DNA of 64,000 bases from Heliocidaris erythrogramma (Eukaryota; Echinodermata; Echinoidea; Camarodonta; Echinometridae). The translations under genes were made by a program, and so were the position numbers. Where the stretch lies: positions 30,213,927 to 30,277,926 of the forward strand of contig CM046870.1 in NCBI GenBank assembly GCA_025617745.1, written 5' to 3'. Below, in pieces: positions 53,651 to 64,000 of the stretch. The notes beneath the pieces were generated by a model. The model was not told the DNA's origin. It saw only the letters and a program-made list of their open reading frames with translations, and did not search any database. Numbering within the stretch: the stretch's first letter is position 1; each line of letters starts with the position of its first letter.

Positions 53651-54314
53651 CATTATGTATAGTCTGATCATAATTATTTTCTATGGGATATAATAATAGG
53701 TATCACTTACCCAACAGTTGATTTCTCCAAAGTCTTTGCAATCGTGTTCATTTTGAAATTTACAAAGGCGTCACAAAACCCACCCAATCTACGTTCCAAA
53801 ACTAACGACCGCACCCACAACCACCCTTCCAGATAAAGGCCCCTGGTGGAATAGTTAGGACTAAGATCAAAGATCCATGAACAACTCCAAGCCTATTTTA
53901 AAGTAACGATTCGTTAAATTCAGCATCACTGTAGCGTAAGCAAATCCTGAAAAAGCGAGTAGCGACCGAGCGAAAAAAAAATGCAATTTCCTGTTTTAAA
54001 GTTTGTATATTTTTATCCTATAGAGCACCTTTAAATACACGCACTGACTAAATCAAAAAAAATGTGCATAAAAAGTTGCGTTTGACTCAACACTTTATGC
54101 AAGAGGCCCCATGCAAGTCAACGCTGGGGGTGACTGGGGTGACATGCATGAGAGGAGTCGTATAGCGAGCGAGCCGGGAAACGTCCGAAAGGAAACCCTT
54201 TCCCCCGAATAGAAAATTCGCCTTAACCATGCATGTTAACCTTATAAAAATAAACAGAGGTGTCGATCCGTGTTCACGATTGGGGGGGGGGGGGTGACCG
54301 GCGAGGGAGCGAAG

Positions 54315-54762
54315 TGCCCCGAGTGCCCAAACTTATCTACGTTAGCGAGGGAGCAAAGCGGCCGAGCGGCATATTTTCAATTTAACCCTAAAAAATGCAA
54401 TTTCTTGTGCATTTTACCCAGGAAATTTTGCAATTGACCACCGCAATTCAGCGGTAGAGAAGCTCGAATTTTATTCATTGCTAAATGTTTTTCTATTCAC
54501 TCACTTCTACAATCGGGAGCAAAACTAACGAAAACCCTATAAAGAGGCTTCAGAAAGTGTCGAGATATTCAGGAAGGCTATCTAAACTTGAGAACTTTTG
54601 CAAATGCTGTTTTTTATACTTTATCCTATATTGGGGGCGCAATTTAGCAGGAGTCATTATGAAGCTTACATGATATAGCGAGCAAAGCAATTACATCTTT
54701 ATATTTTCAAATTTTGAACCCTTTAAGCTATTTAAGAACTATTATAGGCCTACTGGGGGCGC
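54315..54762. repeat. Diverged partial fifth unit
   Basis: Follows segment B in order (GTTAGCGAGGGAGCAAAGCG, TTTCTTGTGCATTTTACCC, ATCCTATATTGGGGG) but with many substitutions and deletions, unlike the near-identical units before it. Confidence 0.7.
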
Positions 54763-55186
54763 GAAATTACGAGATCCTGAAAGAAAATAATTGTGCGAGG
54801 GGGCAAAGAGGGAGCAAAGCGGCAAGATTTTAATATACAAAGAGACAACCCGTGTTGCCTATAAATTAGGATATGGATCATTAAATTTAAAATATTTTGC
54901 GGAAAACTAATCAGGTCACCGATCCGGCTAAATATAGTAGAAATAATTATACACAATTTTTAAAGGAACATCATGAAATTACGAGATCCTGAAAGAAAAT
55001 AATTGTGCGAGGGAGCAAAGAGGGAGCAAAGCGGCAAGATTTTAATATACACAGAGACAACCCGTGTTGCCTATAAATTAGGATATGGATCATTAAATTT
55101 AAAATATTTTGCGGAAAACTAATCAGGTCACCGATCCGGCTAAATATAGTAGAAATAATTATACACAATTTTTAAAGGAACATCAT
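54763..55186. repeat. Tandem duplication, 212-bp unit
   Basis: GAAATTACGAGATCCTGAAA starts at 54763 and 54975. The copies are almost identical (for example, a GAGGGGGC versus GAGGGAGC difference). Contains GGCAAGATTTTAATATAC and CACCGATCCGGCTAAATATA. Confidence 0.92.
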
Positions 55187-55209
55187 GAATCGCGAATCAC
55201 ATATACATG

Positions 55210-55459
55210 CAGTGGCGGATCCAGGATTCTCTGGCAGTGCATGGAGGGGGACACAAGACTGAAGATTTTTTGATAAGCCAAAAAAAAGGGGGAGTTCTCA
55301 GGTGTCGGGGACCAAATTAGCAACCGGGGGCACAATATATATAGGAACACATTTTTTATATACTCGATTAAGGCCTATACTTATATGATATGCCCGACTG
55401 GGTTTGGCCGGGGGTGGGGGCACGTGTAGCCTCTGAAACCATCCTTGGATCCGCTAATG
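55210..55459. mobile_element. GGATCC-ended hAT-like element, degenerate copy
   Basis: Starts CAGTGGCGGATCCAGGATTC and ends TTGGATCCGCTAATG. The interior differs from the two copies that follow; the right end is mutated. Confidence 0.6.
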
Positions 55460-55834
55460 ATATCAATATTATTGCATAAGCATTTTCTTAAATACACTTT
55501 GATCGGGGATTGGAAGACTTTAGAAAGCGCGTGGACATGCAGGTTTCGATTCGAGGCCAATTATTAATTTTGTAGGCAAATTGCCCTCGCGTGTTATTAC
55601 CCCTGCCATTGTCACATCGCAGAGGTGTATATGGAACAGGGATGGGTACTGTTTTATGGGGTCTTGAGGTATATGCCTTCTTAAATTTTGATATTATCTA
55701 GGACATTTCCTGAACACATGATTACGGAAATGTATTATAAATTCTTTTTGTATATTGGCCGAAAAGACGGGTGATTGTGCCACCCCTTTTTAAAAGAATT
55801 ACCCCATCCCCGTCCAATCTACAACAGGTGAATC

Positions 55835-56187
55835 CAGGGGCGGATCCAGGATTTAGTATAAGCGGGCACACAAATGCAGGGTTGTCAACTTTTGGAAAGG
55901 GTGATTTTTTGGTCTTGCCAGCTTCTCGAAAAGTCACTCAGTGGGGGGAGGGGACAATTTTTTTCCCCAGACCTCCAAAATTCGCTCAGTAGGGGGGGGG
56001 GGGTTATGGGGGTCCAGTTTCCCTCCATAATTTTCTGACAAGCAACAAAAAAAAAAGTTTTATTCTTTTATTCTAAAAGGGGGGCACAATCGACAAAAGG
56101 GCGGATCCTTTACGGTCAAAATGCATACTTTTCTTCCAAAAGGGGGTTGGGGGCACGGGCCGGAAGTGCCCCCTGGATCTGCCACTG
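55835..56187. mobile_element. hAT-like MITE CAGGGGCGGATCCAGG, exact 8-bp target duplication
   Basis: GGTGAATC is directly repeated at 55827-55834 and 56188-56195. Left CAGGGGCGGATCCAGGATTT, right CCCCTGGATCTGCCACTG. 353 bp, G-rich, non-coding. Confidence 0.92.
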
Positions 56188-56325
56188 GGTGAATCCTTTG
56201 TTCTTAATTTATCACTATTCCTTTATTGTTCAATTATTAATGAGTGATGTACCGTACCAAACCCCTTTGAAGAAAAAAAAATCCTCACACTTGCTCTACA
56301 ACCTATATGTGTGCTGTAATAAAGC

Positions 56326-56685
56326 CATTGGCGGATCCAGGGGGCACTTCCGGCAGGGCCCCCCCCCCCCCTTTGGAAGAAAGGTATGCATTTTGACCAT
56401 AAAAGATCCGCCCTTTTGTCGATTGTGCCCTCCCCCCCCCCTTTTTTTAGAATGAAACTTTTTTTTTTTTGCTTGTGGGGGGAACTGAACCCCCATAACC
56501 CCCCCCCCCCCCCCTCCCCCACTGAGCGAATTTTGGAGGTCTGGCAAAAAAAAACACCTCCCCCTCCCCTTTCGAGAAGCTGGCAAGACCAAAAATATAC
56601 GGGTCTACCTTTTCCAAAAGTTGACAAACCTGCATTTGTGTACCCCCCCCCCCCCCCCTTCTACTAGATCATGGATCCGCCCCTG
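56326..56685. mobile_element. hAT-like MITE, second copy in inverted orientation
   Basis: The reverse complement of 55,835-56,187 along its length, starting CATTGGCGGATCCAGG and ending GGATCCGCCCCTG. AATAAAGC (left) and AATGGAGC (right) may be a decayed target duplication. C/G runs give spurious open frames in all directions. Confidence 0.82.
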
Positions 56686-57197
56686 AATGGAGCGCATGTA
56701 AATCAATCAAAATTGTCAGAATTTTCTGCATATCTCAAATTGATTTTGGTTCCCTTCTGTGTGACTCTTCAAGTATATCGAAGACCATCAGGAAGTTAGG
56801 TTGTCATGCTGTTTGCCAAATCACGGAACAGATGCCACCAAACATGATGTCCGAAGACCAAGTAGAAGTGGCGTATAAACGGCAGGCACGGGGCACGGGG
56901 CACGCGCCCTTCCCCATCAATTGGCGGGGGAGAAAGAAAGGAAGTGAGAGGGAAAGGGTCTTAAATATAAGATTATCCCTCTCACACCACCCCTCCTCAC
57001 TCGATGACCTTATTCTCTCACAGTCAGTCCACCTAATAAACCTGTTACCCCCCCCCCCCCCCTCCCCCATGACAGTACCAATGTCTGGACCCTTCTCCCC
57101 GAGAACGACCCACGAACTTCCTATAATAATAGGGTGCGGCTTGTAATATAAGCCCTTGCGCATTACATGAATATTTCACACTGACGAAAACTACATA

Positions 57198-57479
57198 ATG
57201 TCGACAATAAAAGGCGATTCGTGGTCTCACATGACCTGTATATTTTGGATTATATTTTTCGTTGGCCTTGTCCACTTTGCCAGCTCGCTTCAGGAAAACT
57301 TCAAGGAAAACCGAGCACCATATCGCAGACCGATTCGACAATCAGCCAGCAAAACCCTTGCCGAAGCTCAAGAATTTCTTCAAACGTACACGGAAGAAAA
57401 GGAGCGTGTCAACACTGCGTTATACGAGGCGATATGGAATTACGAGGCCAACCTGACAGATGAAAACGCGCAGAAAGAT
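57198..57479 (+). CDS. ACE: ACE coding exon 1
   Basis: 94 codons, donor GTGAGA, phase 0. Signal peptide and start of the N-terminal helical lid ending LTDENAQKD. Confidence 0.9.
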
Positions 57480-60400
57480 GTGAGATTTTATTCGTTTCTT
57501 GTAATAACTTCAGGGGGGCACTCGACTTTTCCGAAGATTCGTTTTTCCGAAGTTTTATTATTCCGAAACGACAAAATCCCATACCAGGGGGCTCTTAATT
57601 CCGAAAATGAAAGAGGGTTTATAATTCCGAAATTTCTTGCATTACTCCAGAGGTTCATATTCCGAAGGTTCGTCATCCAAATGTTCATTATAATTCCGAA
57701 ATGAAATAGGGTTCGTAATTCCAAAAATGAAATAGGACTCGTAATTCCAAAAATGAAAAAGGATTCATCCTTCTGAACATGAAATAATAGGGTTTATTAT
57801 TCCGAAGATTTGTATAATTCCGAAAAATGGTTTAGATTACTTTTTTATTTTCGGAATCATGAACCTTCGGAACTATGAACCGTATTTCATTTTCGGAATT
57901 ACGAACCCTATTATCTTCAGACTTATAAACGAAAACTATTTCTTTTTCAGAATTATGAACCATATTTTCGGAATTACCAACCTTCGGGAAAACGACATGT
58001 TGTTTATTATTCCTGACTTGATCTAAATCGATCTAATCCGTACTTCATAATAATACATTTTCAAAAATTAACATTTTCAAATATATTTATAATCATATTT
58101 TAATCTAAATTTGAATTTGAATTCATATGGCGTCAAGTATATACCGACAGCTCACGAGGCCGACAGAACAACGAAATACATAAGGAAGGCTAAGGAAATG
58201 TCCGTTGCGTGGGTCCCCGGTACAGAAGGTCGAAAAGACCGACAATGTCGGTCTTTTGGACCGTCGGTCAAGTAAACATTCAAATAAAAATATGAAAAGG
58301 CCGATTTCGTCAGTCTAGTGGGCTGTCGGTCTTGTGGGCTGTCGATCTATAGTGAACTCTCAAAGAGTTTTCAGAAGAGCCTGCGAGACCGACACAGGGT
58401 CTATATAGTCGGCTGTTGAATTGAAGTATACACCTGATTTGTTTAAATATTGTGTATTATTTATTCTTTATAAAATCATGATTGATGAAAAGATTCTATA
58501 TGTTTTCTTTAAACTGTCCCGAATTCCAATTATTAATTACTGGTTAATTTTAAATATATAATATTGATGCACTATATAGGCCTGTAATTTATCGCATTTA
58601 TTGTCATCGTTATCATTGTTTTTTCTCGTTAATACTTGTTCTTTGTTTTTGTATGTTATTGTATTTCGTGACCCTACCTCTTACCAGTTGAACAGGAAGT
58701 ATGCATATTCTTCTGACAGAGGACCTGGGTATATCAATGTAACTTCTTTGATTTTCTTTTACTGAAATAAAGATGAATTATATATGTGTGCGAGTCACCA
58801 TAGAGTGAAATAAAACCTCGTGTGACGGGTATATTGACCAATGCGTAACCTTTGCTTTTATCATCTTTCATAACATGGCTGGGTATCGCATGCGCGACAT
58901 CATAAAAGTTATTGATTTCATTGAGCAGTTATTGCACTCATTTCTCGCATTATGTTGACTGCAGTCAGAATTTTTTTACAGTAAAAGATCGTTAGCCTTT
59001 CTTGTTGTCTAATCTCAGGCTGAGGAAAAGCTAAAAATGGCGCAATTCGACAAGAAATCGGCAGATCAGGCTAAAGAATTCGACAGCGTCATCCAGACCT
59101 TTCCCACTGACGTCCAACGCCAGTTCAAATTCATCCGGGACATCGGGATAGCAGCACTCGACAACGGCACCGTGGAAGAGGTTAGTGGTGTAGCATAGGA
59201 CCAGCCCTTTCGGTGGCACTGCCGGAGGGACTGAGGGATTTTGGGGGTGGGGCACACCTGAAAATTAGGTCGACGAAATGCGGGAAAACATGGTCATAGT
59301 GTATAGTGGGAGGGTGTGGGTGGGGTCGTGCTTATTTTCACAATGCCTTCCCCTTTCCCTTTATTTTTCTCTTTTCTGTTTATTTTCAATTTTCTTTTAT
59401 ATTTTTTATATTTATTTCCCTTGTCGGTTGAGGCCATGCATAGGGTAACTTAGTGTTGACCCCTATATATCTATACCTTCCAGGAGAAGTTATTCCCTTC
59501 CAACGTTTCGACTTTTTGAATAAAAGATGTCGTTTTGGGCATTGAGAGAGAATGTAATGCTTTGAAGTTTATGACAGGACCCCATCCACATTAACAATTT
59601 TATCGGCGCAAGGTTGCCCAAATCCGAAACGGCGGTTCTTTGAAGAATTGGATGGGGTAATGAATAGTCAGTTTAGTGGGATTGTAACGTTACAAAATAT
59701 TGATTACAACCCCCCCCCCCCCCCCCCCAATTCCCGCCAAGGAAATGTTTTGCGCATACCCCGGGCTAACATGATCTGGAATCAATGCAGTCAAACTATT
59801 ATTTTAATACCTCGGATGACCAGGGTCTAGGAAATTCCGGTCGTTTCGAAACTCTGGCGGGGAGGAAGAGCAGAAAGTTGACAAATTAAATCCCCCCCCC
59901 CCGTAAGAAATATAGAAAAGTACATGTTAACTTTCAACTTTCACAACTGTACAAGAAATTTCTCGCTCCATATATGTTTCTTGACATAGTACATGTAGAA
60001 ACCCTGCGTCCCATATGCAAAGGAAACAAGGGGCACGTACTTTCCTTTATAAAGGGTTGGCGACAAAATATCCCCGGTCCCCCCCCCCCCCCCCCACATG
60101 CCCCCAACCTATGCCCCCAACCTATGCCCCCAACACACACACACACGCACGAGCGGGCGCAGACACACACAAGAACAAAATGATTTTTTGTAGTTCTGCG
60201 ATCAGCTTTAAAATGCAATATTTCACCAAACCTAAACTTTTTCATTTGGTTGCTACAGAAACTCTAAATTTTCCTTAAATTAAGTATGTTCTTTCTTTTT
60301 TTTCTTATTGTTTTAGACGCAAAACGTGCTACAATAATAACAATCACTGAAAAGGATAGCTTACAACTTACAACAATTATTAAATCAACTGCTATTCCAA

Positions 60401-63070
60401 TTCTGCGTATCAAGACCTCATTTTTATCATCTGTTTTACGAATGATAATCAAGCATGTATTCATTTGTATTTTTAATGCACAGTTTAATAAAATCTTGGC
60501 AGACTTAAGCGAGATCTACAGTACGACGAAAGTATGCAAGCCCAACAATGCCTCCTTCTGTCTCGTTGTGGATCCTGGTAAGTGTTTAAGATCATATCAT
60601 GGACTGTTTGCATTATAATATAGAATTGAATTCCCGTCATCATGACCTACTAGTACATTATATCGATGACGATTATTATTATAATCATTATTATCATCAT
60701 TACTGTAGTTAATTATGGATACGTCACAGTACTGATCTTCTAATTATCATTTTTTTTCTTTCCATTTATTTCAGAGTTTTTTGTTGTTTGTTTTGTTGTT
60801 TGGTTTTCTTATTGACAGGTCTAGAATCGATCATGGCTTCGTCGAGGGATTGGGATGAGAGGGTCTGGGCTTGGAAGGGTTTCCGTGATGAAGTGGGTGT
60901 TTCCAATAAACCTCTCTACGCAAGGTACGTCCAACTCGTCAACCAAGGAGCACGAGCAAACGGTGAGCAATTTCTCTCTCTCTCTCTCTTCATTTGTGAG
61001 CAATCATTTTTTTCTCTCCATTTTTTTAAATTTAAAACATATTTTGTAAAAAATCACAGACATGTATATAATGATTTAAATAAAAACATGGCAATCATTA
61101 TTGAAACGTGAAAAGTGCGTCAGACTTTATAATCATATAATCACATTTTCGCGAGGGTCTGATTTCTCTTGCCCGAATGACAAGTATCCTGTTTCTAAAG
61201 TGGGCGAACGAAAGAAACGAGAGAAAACATTTATGTCGTCATCATGTACTAGATAAGATATAGGAAATGTATATTCGGGCACCTTGCTGCATGAATATTA
61301 CGATGTTTGGGAATCTGGTTCCCCGAAATCATCCCGTTTCTAAATTTTGCGAGCAAGCGAAGTGAGAAAGCAAAATAGAAACTAAATATATTCACAATGA
61401 TATTTCATCATCAAATAAAGTACAGTACATAAGATATAAAACTTATATATTTTGGCACCTTGCTGCCCGAATATTTTGTTTCCAGAAGTTTTTATTATTC
61501 TCTCTCAAAGAAAATTGAACAGAATTTGAAACATTTCATACAATATAAATAATCTTCACATAAATATTACTAACTGAAGTTTCACATTTCAAAACAATAC
61601 AAAACCTTTCATATAAAAATATATATTTGCCAATAGAAATACACCTATCAAAAAGAATAAGATTCATATATTTAAGTTACACATTTCATTTCATTACCTT
61701 AAAAAAAAGGAAAAAAGGCAAGTGAAATGTATTTTCAATAAACAAATCGTAAATAAATATATAAATTTATATTTCGTATGAAATTACCTTAACATTCTTT
61801 AAAACAAAAATATATATTATTGGATCTTATAACAATTTCCTTCAGAGAGAAAGAATTAAATTAAAAGAGGAAAGATAAAAGAAAAACATGATAGGAAGAA
61901 GATAGAAAAAAGAAAAAAAGAGGTAAGAGACACTATCATCCGTCCACCATCCCACCACAACACACACAAAAACAAACAAAAACAAAAACAAAAACAAAAA
62001 CAACAACAACAAACGAACAGATAAAACAAAAAAGGAAAGAGGAACAGCCACACCAACAGCACAGATACGTAAACAAACATAAGGGGAAAACGAGAAAGGA
62101 AAAGAAGGGGGTAGGGCAGAGGGTCCAGAAGCTATGCCTCCCTGTCTCTGAATATGAGGATATGAGGACCGAATATGAGGATATTCGGTCAACTCGATAC
62201 CCGAATGTGATGCCCGAATATCGGATCTTGAAAAAATCCTCGGACGTCTTTGAATATAATTTAGCTGAATAAGAGTGACATTCAATATTCGTCAGAAAAA
62301 AGAAAAGAAGTGTAAGAGCGGACATCCCAGTATAGCGACAGCACACGAGACCGACAGGCCCACCTTGTGATTTGCCGAACCATCGTTCTCATAGACTGTA
62401 TGTCTCGTAGGCTAAAGGCGTGTAAGAAGGCCTCGAGATGACTTTGGCAACTAATTTTCTGTGAGACTAAGGAAATACTATGAGCATACCTGACGGTTTG
62501 GTCGCTTTGGGAAGAATGCTCCATAGGGCCCTCCCTATGTCCACAACGATCTAACAGCACTTGAATGTCATATTTTCCCCCGCACACCATGCACACAGGG
62601 TACGAGGACAAAGGTCATTACTGGAGAGCCGAGTATGGCGACGACATCGAAGAGAAAGTTTACGAGATCTACGACGCAATCTTACCTCTTTACAAGCAGC
62701 TCCATGCCTATGTCAGGCGACGACTACATGATGCAGTTTTCAAGGACAACATCGATGTGAAAGGAGGATACCTCCCTGCTAATGTGCTTGGTAATTATTA
62801 TGGCTTACTTCTTCTTTCAATTCCCCAGTCACATCGACAATAGACCGACAATTAACCGAGCAAAAATGATCAAAATTAATATCACATTGTCGGGAACCAA
62901 TACACACCGAGCTGTCCGAGTTGTCTCGACAGACCGATCGAATGCCGACATGCTTGACAGAATCAAAAGACTACAACACCGGTAAAAGACCGACATAAAT
63001 GTGAGAGTAAACCGACATCACACCTAATGGACTACATTTTGTGCGTGCATGTTAAATAGAAGGGCAGCTG

Positions 63071-63128
<58 letters not shown>

Positions 63129-63971
63129 ATGTCGCTTTGATTAAAAAATATCGTTATCGTTCTTGTTATCGGTGATGTCTGACCAGCCCTTTCGGTCTAC
63201 TGATTTAAAAAAAAAATGATTTCAAACTTTTCTTTAAAAATGACACTTTAAATTTTCAAGGCTCTGCATATATGGCTTTTGAAATGACACGATAATATAT
63301 TTGAGTTCATCCTCAAATTTCTTGTCTTATTGCAGGTGATATGTGGGGTCGTTTCTGGAAAAATATCTACCCCATGGTAGTACCCTATCCAGATCGCCCT
63401 GGTATTGATGTGACTGATGCTCTGGTCGAACAGGTAAGGTCCTTAAATACAAATAATTTCATCAGCAATCATCTTCTTTTATTACCAAGTACCAACTGTT
63501 AGCAATAAATTAATTAATTTTGTATAATATCTGTCTTATCAAATTGCGTATATTTTTGTTAAAAAGACATGTTTGTATAAGAATGAAATTTGAACATAGA
63601 GATCTGTTTTAGTAAAGTACTAGCTAGTGAATCAACATTTATTTCCTTCCAGTAATTTCTTCACATTTCACAAAATTGTAAATATATCCCCCAGAATAGT
63701 AGATTGCGTGTCCTTAAACAGCACATCAACAATAGCGAACTTAAAATCATCCAATGTTCATTACCTATCATTAATCTCCCACCCCCTTATTTTTGCAGGG
63801 TTATAACGCAACGCACATCTTCCACACGGCCGACGAATTCTTCACATCGTTAGGGTTGATTCCTGTAGATGATCTGTTCTGGGAGAACTCTAGGTTCACT
63901 CGACCCTCCGACGGTAGGGAAGCTTCCTGCTATCCAACAGCTTGGGAATTTAACAACAGGCGTGACTTCAG
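57198..63971 (+). CDS. ACE: Angiotensin-converting-enzyme-type dipeptidyl carboxypeptidase (M2), 5' seven exons (partial)
   Basis: Join of 57198-57479, 59019-59180, 60484-60577, 60819-60962, 62599-62790, 63336-63433 and 63799-63971, giving 381 residues plus two bases. M2 peptidases are secreted or membrane-anchored zinc enzymes that remove C-terminal dipeptides. The N-terminal signal is hydrophobic (about residues 13-29, [17 protein letters not shown]; Met12 is an alternative start). Family landmarks: [48 protein letters not shown] (the first disulfide pair, C-x7-C), [69 protein letters not shown] and [16 protein letters not shown]. NxS/T sequons occur at NLT, NGT, NAS and NAT. The HExxH zinc motif belongs to the next exon, beyond the right edge, so catalytic competence cannot be judged. 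Confidence 0.94.
57525..57995. repeat. TTCCGAA / TTCGGAA foldback repeat in ACE intron 1
   Basis: The left half repeats AATTCCGAAAATGAAATAGG at intervals; the right half carries the complement (ATTTCATTTTCGGAATTACG). Together they form a long imperfect palindrome of about 470 bp starting 45 bp after the exon 1 donor. Confidence 0.8.
58150..58420. repeat. GACCGACA-rich foldback repeat (ACE intron 1)
   Basis: Many short inverted words: GACCGACAATGTCGGTC, GGACCGTCGGTC, GGCTGTCGGTC, CGAGACCGACA. Similar words recur in intron 5 (62,335-62,360 and 62,822-63,015). Confidence 0.65.
59019..59180 (+). CDS. ACE: ACE coding exon 2
   Basis: 54 codons, acceptor TCTAATCTCAG, donor [26 protein letters not shown] onwards to ALDNGTVEE. 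Confidence 0.92.
59181..60483. other. ACE intron 2, simple repeats only
   Basis: Poly-C tracts near 59,710, 59,892 and 60,079, three AACCTATGCCCCC-like units at about 60,100-60,135 and a short CA run at 60,134-60,147. No exon or element recognised. Confidence 0.7.
60484..60577 (+). CDS. ACE: ACE coding exon 3
   Basis: 31 codons plus one base, acceptor TTTTAATGCACAG, donor [24 protein letters not shown] through FCLVVDP. Confidence 0.92.
60819..60962 (+). CDS. ACE: ACE coding exon 4
   Basis: 144 bases, phase 1 on both sides, acceptor CTTATTGACAG, donor [26 protein letters not shown] to NQGARAN. Confidence 0.93.
60963..62598. other. ACE intron 4
   Basis: AT-rich, with a CAAAAA-type simple repeat at about 61,967-62,012 and a GAATATGAGGATAT / ATATTCGG inverted segment at 62,150-62,235. 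The long minus-strand frames at 61,842-62,346 are translations of these simple repeats. Confidence 0.65.
62599..62790 (+). CDS. ACE: ACE coding exon 5
   Basis: 192 bases, phase 1 on both sides, acceptor CATGCACACAG, donor [21 protein letters not shown] through [11 protein letters not shown] to GGYLPANVL. Confidence 0.93.
62822..63015. repeat. ACCGACA-word repeat (ACE intron 5)
   Basis: AGACCGACAATTAACCGAGC, TCGACAGACCGATCG, AAGACCGACATAA and AAACCGACATCACACC occur within 200 bp, matching the vocabulary of 58,150-58,420. Confidence 0.6.
63069..63126. repeat. (AT)n microsatellite
   Basis: About 28 TA units with one interruption near the start. Confidence 0.92.
63336..63433 (+). CDS. ACE: ACE coding exon 6
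   Basis: 98 bases, acceptor TCTTATTGCAG, donor [26 protein letters not shown] to DALVEQ, ending phase 0. Confidence 0.93.
63799..63971 (+). CDS. ACE: ACE coding exon 7
   Basis: 173 bases, acceptor ATTTTTGCAG, donor GTAATA 29 bp before the window end. [20 protein letters not shown] to RRDF plus two bases of the next Arg codon. Confidence 0.92.
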
Positions 63972-64000
63972 GTAATATGGCGTATCCAGCACACAGGGCT

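Larger units (their letters stand above)
47344..54314. repeat. Tandem array of 1.4-1.9 kb units (four units)
   Basis: The marker GTCGAGGAATTTAGCAAGTC recurs at about 48,503, 50,364, 51,791 and 53,217. Unit 1 (47,344-49,634) and unit 2 (49,635-51,495) consist of segments A (GATACATGAATACAAAGG...), B (a CAGTGGCG-ended element) and C (GAGCGAGCCGGGAAACGTCC, poly-G). Units 3 (51,496-52,931) and 4 (52,932-54,314) lack A, so B joins directly to the preceding C. Copies are nearly identical. AGCGA-type words (GCGAGGGAGCAAAGCGACCG) recur. No ORF. Confidence 0.92.
46246..57197. other. Intergenic region between divergent MSL1 and ACE genes
   Basis: Holds the probable MSL1 promoter, a tRNA-Asn gene, a long tandem array and a cluster of GGATCC-ended hAT-like elements. 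The 300-500 bp immediately upstream of the ACE start (56,700-57,197) contain a poly-C run and no repeat I recognise. Confidence 0.6.

Noticed and set aside
54750-55168. Two near-identical 65-68 aa minus-strand frames
   Set aside because: Produced by the 212-bp tandem duplication; identity reflects recent duplication, not selection, and the peptide has no family signature.
56223-56667. Overlapping Gly- or Pro-rich frames on both strands
   Set aside because: Translations of G/C homopolymers within the GGATCC-ended MITE.
61842-62346. 136-147 aa hydrophobic minus-strand frames
   Set aside because: Generated by CAAAAA/CAACAA simple repeats in an ACE intron; low complexity only.

Overview
The window is nuclear DNA of an intron-rich, repeat-laden animal. 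Gene content (ABCB6, SUMO, MSL1, an angiotensin-converting-enzyme-type peptidase), long introns with GT/AG borders, abundant TACATGTA words and many foldback elements fit a marine deuterostome invertebrate, most likely an echinoderm. That assignment is inference; no species marker was recognised.

Layout. (1) About 1-4,217, minus strand: the 5' three coding exons of an ABCB6-type half transporter; the rest of the gene lies off the left edge. (2) 4,218-10,609: intergenic DNA between two divergent genes, holding a LINE 3' relic, a tandem repeat carrying nuclear-receptor-like sites, and a nest of foldback transposons. (3) 10,610-19,570, plus strand: a complete five-exon SUMO gene encoding a divergent 97-residue protein; its 5.5-kb first intron holds transposons nested two or three deep. 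(4) 19,571-31,844: repeats between convergent genes, with retroposons and a frameshifted tyrosine-recombinase transposon relic (28.56-29.49 kb). (5) 31,845-46,245, minus strand: a complete six-exon MSL1 homologue (about 444 aa) with an N-terminal coiled coil and a C-terminal PEHE region; its 8.8-kb first intron carries a 1.07-kb and a 2.6-kb non-autonomous DNA transposon. (6) 46,246-57,197: intergenic, with a tRNA-Asn(GTT) gene, a tandem array of 1.4-1.9 kb units, and a cluster of hAT-like elements. (7) 57,198-63,971, plus strand: the first seven coding exons of a secreted M2-family peptidase, leaving the window before the HExxH exon.

The four protein genes do different jobs (porphyrin/heme transport, SUMO conjugation, H4K16 acetylation scaffold, extracellular dipeptidyl carboxypeptidase), and nothing suggests a co-regulated cluster. 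The most distinctive content is the transposon record. Several element families can be bounded to the base because target-site duplications (2, 4, 8 or 9 bp, or TTAA) are intact or because an empty paralogous site is present. Exon borders were placed by reading frame, splice dinucleotides and family homology from memory; no alignment or database search was run.
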